From the NCBI RefSeq assembly GCF_900177275.1, contig NZ_FXAG01000025.1:1-64000 (forward strand): DNA of 64,000 bases, read 5' to 3'. Origin of the DNA: Pseudogulbenkiania subflava DSM 22618 (GTDB lineage Bacteria > Pseudomonadota > Gammaproteobacteria > Burkholderiales > Chromobacteriaceae). Under the pieces are notes generated by a model. It did no database searches, was not told the DNA's origin, and saw nothing but the letters and a program-made list of their open reading frames with translations. The position numbers were made by a program, and so were the translations under genes. Each line of letters opens with the position of its first letter. The stretch's first letter is position 1. This document shows, piece by piece, positions 39,716 to 49,599 of this stretch.

Positions 39716-41028
39716 ACCAGCTCCTTCACCCGCTCGGGCAAACGCCCCAGCAGCAGTTTCTCCAGCCGCGCGCGCAACGGCGCCATGTCGATCCGGCCGG
39801 TCATCTCCGCCGCGAAGGCGAAGGTGAGCAGGGCGCGCGCGTCGGCCTCGTCCACCCCGCGCGAGCGTAGGTAAAACACCTGCTCCGGGTCGAGCTGGCC
39901 GACGGTGGCACCGTGGCGGCACTTCACGTCGTCGGCGTAGATTTCCAGCTGCGGCTTGGTGTCGATCTCGGCGTTGTCCGACAGCAGCAAGTTGCGGTTG
40001 GCCTGATAGGCGTCGCTGTGCTGGGCGTCGGCATGCACGATGACCCGGCCGTTGAACACCGCCCGCGACGCGCCGGCCAGCACGCCCTTGTAGAACTCGC
40101 GGCTGGTGCCGTAGGGCTGGGCATGGTCGATGCGGGTGTGGTGGTCGATGTGCTGCCGGCCGTCGGTCATGTAGAGCCCGTCGAGCGTGCAGCTGGCGTG
40201 CTCGGCGTTGAGTCCGACGCGGATGTCGACGCGCCCCAGGCCGCCGCCCAACGCGAACGAGCGCGAAACGAAGCGGCTGCCTTGCTGTTGGTCGACGTCC
40301 AGCGCGGCCACGTGGAAGGCCTTGAGGGACTCCTGTTGCAGCTTGAGGTGTTCAACCTCGGCATCGCGCCCGACCACCAGGTCGGTGGCGGTGTTGCTCA
40401 GGTAGGCGCCGTCGCCCAGCGCCACATGGTGCTCGATCAGGCAGGCGCGGCTGCCGGCCTCGGCCCGGACCACGTTGCGCGTATGCAGCGCCAGCCCCGG
40501 TTCGGTGGTGACGAACAGCAGGTGGACCGGCGTCTCGAGCGCCACCCCGGCGGCCAGATGGAGATAGACACCGTCGCTGAAGAAGGCCTGGTTGAGCGCG
40601 GCGAAGCCGGACGGGTAGGGGTCCGACCGCGGCCCTAGCACGCCCTCCAGCCGTTCCGATTCGCGCCCCAGCACTTCGGCGAGGCTCGCCAGCGTGACCC
40701 CGGCCGGCAGTGCCCCGATGTTCGAGCAGCGCGGCTGGTAACGGCCATTCACGAACACCAGGCGCTGCGTTCCCGCCAGCCCCCAGGCGTCGATCTGCCC
40801 GGGCGCGACGCCGTTCGCCGTCGGAGGGGGCGACAGAAAGCGGCTTTTCTCGATGGCGGCGACACTGGTGTACTTCCAGTCTTCCTGGCGCAGAGTCGGG
40901 AAACCTGTCTCGGCGAAGCACGCCAGGCCCGCCTCGCGCCCGTGCCGCAGCCATGGCAGCGCGCTACCCGGCAAGGTCGTGGCGATGCGGGCGAATTCGT
41001 CGCGGTAGAAGTCGGCGGCAGAATTCAT
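39712..41028 (-). CDS. sufD: SufD, Fe-S scaffold complex component
   Basis: The 438-residue protein belongs to the SufBD family: N-terminal region with RQEDWKYTSVAAIEKSRF, then the right-handed beta-helix with the late family motif KCRHGATVGQLDPEQVFYLR, which includes the His thought to act in cluster assembly. It forms the SufBC2D complex with its operon neighbours. It overlaps sufC and sufS at both ends. Length is normal for SufD. Confidence 0.94.
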   Translation of the reverse strand: MNSAADFYRDEFARIATTLPGSALPWLRHGREAGLACFAETGFPTLRQEDWKYTSVAAIEKSRFLSPPPTANGVAPGQIDAWGLAGTQRLVFVNGRYQPRCSNIGALPAGVTLASLAEVLGRESERLEGVLGPRSDPYPSGFAALNQAFFSDGVYLHLAAGVALETPVHLLFVTTEPGLALHTRNVVRAEAGSRACLIEHHVALGDGAYLSNTATDLVVGRDAEVEHLKLQQESLKAFHVAALDVDQQQGSRFVSRSFALGGGLGRVDIRVGLNAEHASCTLDGLYMTDGRQHIDHHTRIDHAQPYGTSREFYKGVLAGASRAVFNGRVIVHADAQHSDAYQANRNLLLSDNAEIDTKPQLEIYADDVKCRHGATVGQLDPEQVFYLRSRGVDEADARALLTFAFAAEMTGRIDMAPLRARLEKLLLGRLPERVKELV

Positions 41029-41792
41029 GCGCCGCCTCCCGCCGGTCCCGCCGCTGCCTCGACCCAGCCGTAGCCGCGGTTTTCCAGCTCCAGCGCCAGC
41101 TCACGTCCGCCGGACAAGGCGATGCGGCCCTGTGCCAGCACGTGCACCTGGTCCGGCACGATGTAATTGAGCAGGCGCTGGTAGTGCGTCACCAGCACCA
41201 TGGCGCGTTCCGGGCTGCGCATGGCGTTGACCCCGCCGGCGACGACCTTGAGCGCGTCGATGTCCAGGCCCGAGTCGGTCTCGTCGAGCAGTGCGAGCCG
41301 GGGCTCGAGCACCGCCATCTGCAAAATCTCGTTGCGCTTCTTCTCGCCGCCGGAAAAGCCTTCGTTCACCGAGCGGTACAGCAGGTCGGTGTCCATGCCC
41401 ATCAGCTTGAGCTTGTCCTTCACCAGCGCGAGGAAGTCCACCGCGTCCAGCTCTGGCTCGCCACGGTGCTGGCGCAGCGCGTTCACCGCCGCCTTCAAGA
41501 GATAGATGTTGGCGACGCCGGGAATTTCCACCGGGTACTGAAACGCCAGGAAAATCCCCTCGCGAGCCCGCAGCTCGGGGGATAGTTCGAGCAGGTTGCG
41601 CCCCAGGTAGCGCACTTCGCCGGCCGTCACCGTATAGCCCTCGTGCCCGGCCAGCACATGCGCCAGCGTGCTCTTGCCCGAGCCGTTAGGTCCCATGATG
41701 GCGTGCACCTCACCGGCGCGCACGGTCAGATCGATGCCGCGCAGGATGGGCTTGTCGTTGATCGAGACGTGCAGGTTGCGGATGTCGAGCAT
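41025..41792 (-). CDS. sufC: SufC ATPase of the Fe-S assembly complex
   Basis: The 255-residue soluble ABC ATPase has Walker A GPNGSGKST, the SufC-specific signature FSGGEKKRNEIL, Walker B LALLDETDSGLDIDAL and VTHYQRLL with the switch His. It starts MLDIRNLHVSIND. The gap to sufB upstream (190 bases) is unusually large for this operon and is filled by two different dispersed repeats. It overlaps sufD by ATGA. Confidence 0.96.
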   Translation of the reverse strand: MLDIRNLHVSINDKPILRGIDLTVRAGEVHAIMGPNGSGKSTLAHVLAGHEGYTVTAGEVRYLGRNLLELSPELRAREGIFLAFQYPVEIPGVANIYLLKAAVNALRQHRGEPELDAVDFLALVKDKLKLMGMDTDLLYRSVNEGFSGGEKKRNEILQMAVLEPRLALLDETDSGLDIDALKVVAGGVNAMRSPERAMVLVTHYQRLLNYIVPDQVHVLAQGRIALSGGRELALELENRGYGWVEAAAGPAGGGA

Positions 41793-41861
41793 GGTTTGGT
41801 CCTCGCTAGAATCTGCTTTACGATCTGTCGTGAGCGGCCCTCAGCGGGGTGAAAAGCAGCG

Positions 41862-41898
41862 CAGGAACCGGAATGGACATGAAGTCCATGAGGATTCC
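41862..41898 (-). repeat. Dispersed palindromic repeat, family A, copy 2 (inverted)
   Basis: Read on the minus strand this matches the copy at 9564-9600 nearly base for base outside the centre. Its stem is ATGGAC (41873-41878) with GTCCAT (41884-41889): compared with copy 1, a T-A pair has become G-C, keeping the hairpin. It lies between sufB and sufC. Confidence 0.75.
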
Positions 41899-41918
41899 TG
41901 ATCGCTGAGCGAATCAAT

Positions 41919-41982
41919 AGATTCGCACGCAGTGCACATGAGCCCCGATCAGGGATCGCGCAGCAAGATCGTAAACAGATTT

Positions 41983-41987
<5 letters not shown>
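41919..41987 (+). repeat. Dispersed repeat, family B, copy 1
   Basis: This stretch shares AGATTCGCACGC, a 21-base central block CACATGAGCCCC-GATCAGGGA, and GCAAGATCG with 63056-63128, differing only by small indels. Its right end overlaps the sufB stop codon (41983-41985). No coding potential. Confidence 0.75.
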
Positions 41988-43431
<1,444 letters not shown>

Positions 43432-43453
43432 CTGCCTCTCCTGTCGGTTTCGC

Positions 43454-43921
43454 TCAACCAGGACCGTCCGAACGGGGCCGGTCATGCCCCGGCCGCCGCC
43501 GGTCCGGCATCCCCGCTGATCCCGGCTGCATCATGTCTTCCAGCGTCAGGCCAGCGAGGGTCTGACGCAGGGCCCAGTCGATGCGCTGCCAGTGGCTGCG
43601 CACGGCGCACGCGTTCTCCTGCGGACACAGGCCGGCCGCGACGCTGCATTCCGTGACGCCGAGCGGGCCCTCCAGCGCGTCGATGACCTGGGCGATGGAA
43701 ATCTCCCGGGGCGGTCGCGCCAGCAGGTAGCCGCCGTGGGCGCCCCGCAACGAATGCAGCAAGGCCTTGCGTGCCAGGGTCTTGAGGATTTTGCTCGCGG
43801 TAGGTGCGGCTACCCCCACCGCGCCAGCAAGCTCGGCGGCGCTGTAGACACGGCCAGGCTCACGCGCCATGTGGGCCATGATCACGGTGCCGTAGTCGGT
43901 CAGTCTGCTCAGCCGAAACAT
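43454..43921 (-). CDS. Rrf2-family Fe-S-sensing regulator of the suf operon (SufR/IscR-like)
   Basis: The 155-residue protein has an N-terminal winged helix ([15 protein letters not shown] ... HGGYLLARP) and three cysteines suited to hold an Fe-S cluster, Cys92, Cys99 and Cys105 ([17 protein letters not shown]). Rrf2 proteins of this kind repress suf or isc genes when the cluster is bound. ATG 43921 is used; a TTG six bases earlier is also in frame. The gene is 22 bases before sufB and is preceded by a palindrome fitting Rrf2 operators, so autoregulation is likely. The C-terminal 25 residues are Arg/Pro-rich and variable. Confidence 0.9.
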   Translation of the reverse strand: MFRLSRLTDYGTVIMAHMAREPGRVYSAAELAGAVGVAAPTASKILKTLARKALLHSLRGAHGGYLLARPPREISIAQVIDALEGPLGVTECSVAAGLCPQENACAVRSHWQRIDWALRQTLAGLTLEDMMQPGSAGMPDRRRPGHDRPRSDGPG

Positions 43922-43940
43922 CTTCAAGCCCTTGTTGTTT

Positions 43941-43965
43941 ATATAGAATCAATTTAGTCCTATAT
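43941..43965. promoter_or_regulatory. Rrf2/IscR-type operator palindrome upstream of sufR
   Basis: On the plus strand the site reads ATATAGAATC-AATTT-AGTCCTATAT, a 25-base palindrome with ATATAG/CTATAT ends. The minus-strand core GGACTAAATTGATTC resembles the GACT-A/T-rich-AGTC core of type 1 IscR sites. It is AT-rich amid GC-rich DNA, lies 20 bases before the regulator's start codon and probably overlaps the promoter. This suggests Fe-S-dependent repression of the whole suf operon. Confidence 0.65.
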
Positions 43966-44059
43966 GTTCCGAAGGGCCAGGTCTACCGGCGTCGAGTAAA
44001 GGGAAAACGGCTATTGGACGCCCGGCCCGACTCACTCCACCAGGGCAGGAGGCAACGGC

Positions 44060-44383
44060 ATGAAATTCATTTTCGAAGTTCGCATGAGACCCGGTTACAC
44101 GGTCGAGGAATACGCCGAGGCCTGGATTCGCGCCAGCGAGATCATCCAGCGCACGCCCGGCGCCCGTGGCACCTATCTGCATCGCAAGATCGGCGAGCCC
44201 AATACCTTGCTGGCCATCGCCACCTGGGAGTCGAAGGCGCACCGCGATGCCAAGGACGACCGGCGCGACGAAACGGTCCGCGCCATTCTCGAAAAACATG
44301 CGGCCAATTGCGACATCACCGTCATCGGCGAATTCGACGAACCGGAATGGTCCGTGCTGCCGCCTGCGCAGGACGCTAAATGA
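44060..44383 (+). CDS. Small ABM-like (dimeric alpha/beta barrel) protein of unknown function
   Basis: The 107-residue protein opens MKFIFEVRMRPGYTVEEYAEAW and has alternating strand/helix patterns (RGTYLHRKI, TLLAIATWES) that fit the antibiotic-biosynthesis-monooxygenase/dimeric barrel fold. No catalytic residue can be named, and such folds include monooxygenases, stress proteins and non-enzymes. It has an excellent ribosome site (AGGAGG at 44048-44053), no co-directional partner, and is divergent from the suf operon. A real gene by codon use and ribosome site, with function unknown. Confidence 0.65.
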   Translation: MKFIFEVRMRPGYTVEEYAEAWIRASEIIQRTPGARGTYLHRKIGEPNTLLAIATWESKAHRDAKDDRRDETVRAILEKHAANCDITVIGEFDEPEWSVLPPAQDAK

Positions 44384-44546
44384 TCCGCCGGATACGGGAG
44401 GAGGGCGTGTCAGCCGTTGGTTCTTCTCTGCCTTGCTGCCGCAGAAGCGGTCGGGCGAGGCGAGGGCGCCGGTGATGGCGATGGCGCCCGCCACGGTCGT
44501 GCCTTGACTGGGCATGGCCCAGCGCCAAACGCGCCGGGGAGGGGAT

Positions 44547-45488
44547 TTATTTGCCGCCCGATGGAGTCCGGTTGGCGGCGTATTCGGGCGAGCGGGACAA
44601 CTGCCCCAATTGCTCGGACAGGAAGTCGATCAGCGTGCGCACCTTTTGCGGCAGGAAGCGGCGCGCCGGGTAGAGCGCATACAGCGCCGTGCTCGGTTTC
44701 TCCCAGTCCGGCAGCAGTTCCACCAGCCGCCCCGAGGCCAGGTCTTCGCTGACCAGCACACTGGGCTGCAGCGCGATGCCGAGCCCGGCGCGGGCCGCGT
44801 CGATCAGCACCGCGCCGTCGTTGGTGCTGAGCGAGCCGGATACGCGCACGGTCACGGGAGAGTCGGGCGGGCCGAAGCTCCAGGCGTTCGACTCCAGCGG
44901 GCGGCTGTAGCGCAGGCAGTTGTGATGAACGAGGTCAGCCGGCGTCTGCGGCGTGCCGTGCTTTTCCAGGTAGCTCGGCGCCGCCAGCAAGGTGCTGTAG
45001 ATCGGACCCAGCAGCAGCCGGGCGATGAGGTTTTCCTCGCTGGCGTGCAGCGAGGTGCGCAGCGCGAGGTCGTAACCTTCCTCGACCAGGTCGATGTGGC
45101 GGTTGGTGAGCATCAGATCGACGCTGATCTCCGGATAGCGGCGGTGGAATTCGGTCAGCAGCGTGCCCAACCGACGTTGGCCGAAGGCGACGCTGGCGGT
45201 GATGCGCAGCGTGCCCGCCGGGGTCTGGCTCTGGCGGCTGGCCAGCGCCGCGGCCTCATCCACCTGCGCCAGGATGGACCCCACGCGCTGGAGGTAATCG
45301 GCCCCGACTTCCGTCAGGGACAGGCGCCGGGTCGAGCGATGCAACAAGCGCACGCCCAGCTGTTGTTCGAGTGCCGCCACGTATTTGGTGACCATGGCGC
45401 GGGACAGGTCCATGCGCTCGGCGGCGGCGGCAAAACTGCCGGCTTCGGTCACGGCCTGGAAGACGCGCATGGCGGTCAAGGTATCCAT
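44547..45488 (-). CDS. LysR-family transcriptional regulator
   Basis: The 313-residue protein has an N-terminal HTH (MDTLTAMRVFQAVTEAGSFA ..., with RMDLSRAMVTKYVAALE) and a substrate-binding domain of the DsdC/AaeR-like group (about 90-290). It is divergent from the periplasmic protein gene at 45655 across an AT-rich 166-base region, and lies close to a FUSC/DUF1656/HlyD/NodT efflux operon. LysR proteins often control such operons (AaeR, FusC regulators), so it may be the local regulator; that is inference. Confidence 0.88.
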   Translation of the reverse strand: MDTLTAMRVFQAVTEAGSFAAAAERMDLSRAMVTKYVAALEQQLGVRLLHRSTRRLSLTEVGADYLQRVGSILAQVDEAAALASRQSQTPAGTLRITASVAFGQRRLGTLLTEFHRRYPEISVDLMLTNRHIDLVEEGYDLALRTSLHASEENLIARLLLGPIYSTLLAAPSYLEKHGTPQTPADLVHHNCLRYSRPLESNAWSFGPPDSPVTVRVSGSLSTNDGAVLIDAARAGLGIALQPSVLVSEDLASGRLVELLPDWEKPSTALYALYPARRFLPQKVRTLIDFLSEQLGQLSRSPEYAANRTPSGGK

Positions 45489-45654
45489 AGTTTCTTTTTA
45501 GTTAATTACCCATTTCATTTTCACTGGTTTATTCCCAACCAAGCAACTGTTGAAATACCTCCATGACGCCCCGCACGACAACGCGGCGCCGCTTTTCCGG
45601 TAACCGGGATCGTTTCGGACCCTCGGACACCGACCCAACATGGAGATCTGCAGC

Positions 45655-46128
45655 ATGAAAAAAATCAGCTTCGCCGCCGCCTTGCCCTGTACCGCCTTGA
45701 TCGCCCTCGCGTTTGCCGGTTCGGCTTACGCCGGCAACGACAACTATTACGCCGACAACCTGGGCGGCGCCATGGTGAAAACCGCCGCCACGGCACCGCA
45801 AGCGTCCTTCGGCACCCGCACCGCGGTGATCGATGCCGACACCCATCTCCGCCTGACGGTGGCGCAAGACGGCAGTGTACAGCCCGGCTCGGTCGGCGTG
45901 CCGCGTGACGACAGCATGGCGTTTCACGTTTCCAATACCAGCGCCCAACCGGTGAACGTGGTGATCGAAGGCGAAGGGGCGGCCCCGGTGACCATCGGTC
46001 AGGTCGGCGCGCACAAGGAAGCCAACTTCGCCTGGCGCTTCGACAGCTTCAAAGCCGTGCCGCGCGCGCTCAAGGTCGGCCAGTCCGCCGTGAAACTGTA
46101 TGTGCTCAACCCGCGCAGCACCAACTGA
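45655..46128 (+). CDS. Periplasmic protein, cupredoxin-like fold suspected
   Basis: The 157-residue precursor has a signal peptide (MKKISFAAALPC..., cleavage likely after GSAYA, near residue 25). The mature part looks all-beta: VPRDDSMAFHVSNTSAQPV followed by VNVVIEGEGAAPVTIGQ and a final KLYVLNPRS strand, suggesting a cupredoxin-like sandwich. The His/Cys/Met copper ligand set of blue copper proteins is absent. The ATG at 45655 is nine bases after GGAG. It is followed by a strong terminator, so it is transcribed alone. The family is not recognised with certainty. Confidence 0.7.
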   Translation: MKKISFAAALPCTALIALAFAGSAYAGNDNYYADNLGGAMVKTAATAPQASFGTRTAVIDADTHLRLTVAQDGSVQPGSVGVPRDDSMAFHVSNTSAQPVNVVIEGEGAAPVTIGQVGAHKEANFAWRFDSFKAVPRALKVGQSAVKLYVLNPRSTN

Positions 46129-46152
46129 CCGCCCCCCAGACCCGTCCGCCCA

Positions 46153-46176
46153 AGCCCCGGAACCCCGGGGCTTTTT
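46153..46176 (+). terminator. Rho-independent terminator after the periplasmic protein gene
   Basis: The perfect eight-base stem AGCCCCGG (46153-46160) / CCGGGGCT (46165-46172) with loop AACC is followed by T residues (46172-46176), 24 bases after the stop codon. Confidence 0.88.
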
Positions 46177-46180
46177 AGAG

Positions 46181-46258
46181 CCTGTTCAAGGCCTATTTGC
46201 GCCGGCAGTGTCCTGGCCCAGCAAACGGCCAGCGCAGCCGGAAAAAACCTTGAGCAGG
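46181..46258 (-). repeat. Inverted-repeat element, family C, copy 1
   Basis: Ends are CCTGTTCAAGG (46181-46191) and CCTTGAGCAGG (46248-46258). The reverse complement of this segment aligns with 63872-63925: both 11-base ends are identical, as are CTxCGCTGxCC inside. It follows directly on a terminator. Confidence 0.65.
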
Positions 46259-46424
46259 CTCTTGGACTTCCGGCCCTGTCGCTTTGCTATAACCAAAGCC
46301 AAGACCCAGGCATGGCCGGGAGCCCCGCAGGTTTGAAGCCCCCTGCGTGGCGAGGGGTACGCGTCATTTCTTCCTCCCACAACCCATCGCCTGCGTCGGA
46401 TGGGGCTGCTAACAACGACACCAC

Positions 46425-48485
46425 ATGATGACTCTCCCCAGCTGGCGCGATTGGCTGTTTTCGGCCAAGACCTTTTTCGCCGCGATACTGGCCCTGTACA
46501 TCGGCATGGCCCTTGGACTGCCACGCCCTTACTGGGCCATGTCCACGGTGTACATCGTGTCGCACCCGCTGATTGGCGCCACCCGCTCGAAAGGGCTTTA
46601 CCGGGTCATCGGCACCCTGATTGGCGGCGCCGCTGCCGTGCTCTTCGTGCCCCGGTTCGTCAACGAGCCGATCCTGCTGAGCCTGGTCATTTCACTCTGG
46701 ACCGGCACGCTGCTGTGCCTGTCGATGCGCGACCGCACGCCTCGCAACTACCTCTTCATGCTCTCGGCGTACACCTTGCCGATGATCGCGCTGCCCGCCG
46801 TGTCCCAGCCCGAGGCGGTGTTCGACATTGCCCTGTCCCGCAGCGAGGAAATCGTGCTCGGCATCGTCTGTGCCAGCGTGGTTGCCGCCATCGTCTTTCC
46901 CAGCAAGGTGGCGCCGGTGCTCGAAGCCCGCATCGGCGCCTGGTTCAAGGATGCCGGCAACTGGGCCGCGGAAGCCCTGTCGCCCGCGTTCGCCCGCAGC
47001 CATCCGGCAACCCGCCATCGCCTGGCCGCCGACATCCTGTCCCTGGACCAGTACATCTCCCACCTGGCCTACGATGCCGCCAATGCGGACATGGTGCACA
47101 CCACGCGCGAATTGCAAAGCCGCATGAGCATGCTGCTGCCCATCCTGTCCTCGCTCACGGCGACGCTCGACGCCGCGCGCAAGCTGGAGCAGGGCGTGCC
47201 CGCCCCGTTGACCGGGCTGATGGAGGCCATCGCCCGCTGGATCATCGCCTCGCAGGGCAGCAAGGGGCGCGACGAGGCAGCGCGTTTTCAGCGCCAACTG
47301 GCCGATGCGCGCCGCAGCGGCCCGGACGCGGAATGGAACGATCTGCTGATCGCGCACGCCGTCGCGCGCCTGCAATCGCTGATTCGGCTGTGGCAAGACT
47401 GCCTCGACCTGCGCGACATGATTGCGCGGGGCGAAGCCGATACCGCGTGGAAACCGGCGTACCGGCGCTGGGAGCTCGGCGGCAAGGCGCGGCATTACGA
47501 CCATGGCATGATTCTGTTCGCGGCGGCATCGGCCTCGCTGGCGATCTTCCTCGCCTGCCTGCTGTGGATCGGCATGGGCTGGAACGACGGCGCCAGCGCG
47601 GTGATCCTGGGCGCCGTCGCGAGCTGCTTCTTTGCCGCACAGGACGAGCCGGCGCCGCTGATCCGCACCTTCTTCACCTGGGCCGCGGTCAGCATCCCGC
47701 TCACCGCCGTGCTGCTGTTCCTGATCATCCCGGCCGCGCACGAGTTCGAAACCCTGGCGCTGATGCTGGCCATCCCGTTTCTCGCCATCGGCACCCTGGC
47801 GTCGCACCCCCGTTTCACCATGGCCGCCATGCTGCTGACGGTCAACACCGCTTCGTTCCTCGGCCTGCAGGGGGCTTACGACGCCGACTTCACCGCCTTC
47901 TTCAACAGCAGCGTGGCCGGGGTGTGCGGGGTGCTGTTCGCCTTGTGCTGGACCCTGCTCACGCGGCCGTTTGGCGCCGAGCTGGCGATGCGCCGCCTAT
48001 TGCGCGCGAGCTGGAAAGACCTGGCTGAGACCGCGGCGGGCAGCCACCGCGGCGATTACGCCCACCTCACGTCGCACATGCTGGACCGCCTGGGCCTGCT
48101 GGTGCCGCGCCTGGCCGCCAGCGACGACGACCACGGCGATGCCGGCTTCGGCGAGCTGCGGGTAGGGTTCAGCACCCTGGACCTGCAGCGGGATGAACAC
48201 CGCCTGCCGGAGACAGCGCACGTGGCGATCGACCGCGTGCTCCAGTCGGTCGCCGGGCACTACCGGGAGTGCGTCGACCACCATGGACAGCGCCAGCCTC
48301 CCGCTTCGCTGCGCGAGGAAATCGACCGAGCCCTGAGCCTCACCAAGGCGGAGCTGGGCAGGGCGGCGCGGGAAGCCCAGAACGCCCTGGTGGAATTGCG
48401 CATCACGCTGTTTCCCGATGCCGCCCGCTTTGTCGCGTTGACCGGGGCCGTCGTCGCTGCCCCCACTGCAGGAGAAACCCCATGA
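46425..48485 (+). CDS. FUSC-family inner-membrane efflux protein (AaeB-like)
   Basis: The 686-residue protein has two membrane blocks (about 15-165 and 360-500), each of five or six hydrophobic segments, separated and followed by soluble helical domains: the FUSC/AaeB plan. Such proteins export aromatic carboxylic acids or fusaric acid with an HlyD adaptor. Two adjacent ATGs (46425, 46428) are possible. The stop overlaps the next gene by ATGA. It opens a four-gene operon encoding a complete tripartite pump; the substrate is unknown. Confidence 0.9.
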   Translation: MMTLPSWRDWLFSAKTFFAAILALYIGMALGLPRPYWAMSTVYIVSHPLIGATRSKGLYRVIGTLIGGAAAVLFVPRFVNEPILLSLVISLWTGTLLCLSMRDRTPRNYLFMLSAYTLPMIALPAVSQPEAVFDIALSRSEEIVLGIVCASVVAAIVFPSKVAPVLEARIGAWFKDAGNWAAEALSPAFARSHPATRHRLAADILSLDQYISHLAYDAANADMVHTTRELQSRMSMLLPILSSLTATLDAARKLEQGVPAPLTGLMEAIARWIIASQGSKGRDEAARFQRQLADARRSGPDAEWNDLLIAHAVARLQSLIRLWQDCLDLRDMIARGEADTAWKPAYRRWELGGKARHYDHGMILFAAASASLAIFLACLLWIGMGWNDGASAVILGAVASCFFAAQDEPAPLIRTFFTWAAVSIPLTAVLLFLIIPAAHEFETLALMLAIPFLAIGTLASHPRFTMAAMLLTVNTASFLGLQGAYDADFTAFFNSSVAGVCGVLFALCWTLLTRPFGAELAMRRLLRASWKDLAETAAGSHRGDYAHLTSHMLDRLGLLVPRLAASDDDHGDAGFGELRVGFSTLDLQRDEHRLPETAHVAIDRVLQSVAGHYRECVDHHGQRQPPASLREEIDRALSLTKAELGRAAREAQNALVELRITLFPDAARFVALTGAVVAAPTAGETP

Positions 48486-48691
48486 TTGGCGAAGTCGATC
48501 TCTACGGCGTGTTCATCCCCAGCCTGCTGGTGCTGATGCTCATCGCCCTGGCCGTCACCGGCTGCCTGCGCTTTGTCCTTCTGCGACTGGGCGTCTACAA
48601 GCTCGTCTGGCACCGCTCGCTGTTCAATTTTGCCCTTTACGTGATCGTGCTCGGCGGCACGGTCGCCTTGACTCGCGGATTGCACCCATGA
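48482..48691 (+). CDS. DUF1656 small membrane protein (AaeX-like)
   Basis: The 69-residue protein with two hydrophobic helices (about 10-30 and 46-64) begins MIGEVDLYGVFIPSLLVLML, the AaeX/DUF1656 pattern. It always accompanies FUSC and HlyD efflux genes; its role is unknown. Overlaps on both sides (ATGA with the FUSC gene, ATGA with the adaptor) leave no spare bases. A longer frame starting at 48269 lies inside the FUSC gene and is a shadow. Confidence 0.9.
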   Translation: MIGEVDLYGVFIPSLLVLMLIALAVTGCLRFVLLRLGVYKLVWHRSLFNFALYVIVLGGTVALTRGLHP

Positions 48692-49599
48692 AAAAAATCA
48701 TTCGAAACGCAGGATCGGTGATCCTGACACTGACTGTCGTCGTCATCGCCGCCGTGGTCGGCTGGCACCTGTGGGACTACTACAGCAACGCGCCGTGGAC
48801 CCGGGATGGCCATATCCGTGCCGACGTGGTCCAGATCGCCCCGGACGTCTCCGGGCTGATCACCACCGTATCGGTGCGCGACAACCAGCTCGTGAAGCGC
48901 GGCCAGGTGCTGTTCGTGATCGACCGCGCCCGCTACGAGCTGGCGCTGAAGCAGGCTATGGCGGCGGTGGCGGCGCAGCGCGCCACGCTGGCCCAAGCCC
49001 GTCGCGAGACCGTCCGCAGCCGCGCTCTGGCCGACCTGGTGGCCAAGGAAAATCTGGAGGAAAGCGAGGCCAAGGTGCAGCAGGGCGAAGCCACCCTGGC
49101 CGCCGCCGAAGCCGCGCTCGACGTCGCCCGCATCAACCTGGAACGCACCGAGGTGAAAAGCCCTGTGGACGGCTACCTGAACGATCGCACACCGCGCCTG
49201 GGTGATTACGTCACCACCGGGCGCCCGGTGCTCTCCATCGTCGATGCCCGCTCCTTCCACGTCGACGGTTACTTCGAAGAAACCAAGCTCAACAACGTGC
49301 ACATCGGCCAGCCGGTCGACATCCAGATCATGGGCGATTCGCATACCCTGCGCGGCCACGTGCAAAGCATCGCCGCCGGCATCGAGGACCGCGACCGCAG
49401 CAATGGCGCCACCTTGCTGCCCAACGTGAACCCTACCTTCAACTGGGTGCGCCTGGCGCAGCGGGTGCCGGTGCGCATCGCGCTGGATGAGGTGCCCGAC
49501 GACTTCCGCCTGATCGCCGGGCGCACCGCCACGGTATCGGTACAGACGGTCACGGCGCTGGCCAAGCCCGCCGCGAAACAGGGGGAGGCCCGCTCGTGA
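48688..49599 (+). CDS. HlyD/EmrA-family membrane-fusion protein (AaeA-like)
   Basis: The 303-residue adaptor has one membrane anchor (about 10-30), a lipoyl-type part (VVQIAPDVSGLITTVSVRDN), a short helical hairpin (about 75-140) and a beta-barrel part (VDGYLNDRTPRLGDYV; FHVDGYFEETKL). This is the compact AaeA type. It links the FUSC pump to the outer-membrane NodT protein encoded next. The stop overlaps the GTG start of that gene. Confidence 0.92.
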   Translation: MKKIIRNAGSVILTLTVVVIAAVVGWHLWDYYSNAPWTRDGHIRADVVQIAPDVSGLITTVSVRDNQLVKRGQVLFVIDRARYELALKQAMAAVAAQRATLAQARRETVRSRALADLVAKENLEESEAKVQQGEATLAAAEAALDVARINLERTEVKSPVDGYLNDRTPRLGDYVTTGRPVLSIVDARSFHVDGYFEETKLNNVHIGQPVDIQIMGDSHTLRGHVQSIAAGIEDRDRSNGATLLPNVNPTFNWVRLAQRVPVRIALDEVPDDFRLIAGRTATVSVQTVTALAKPAAKQGEARS

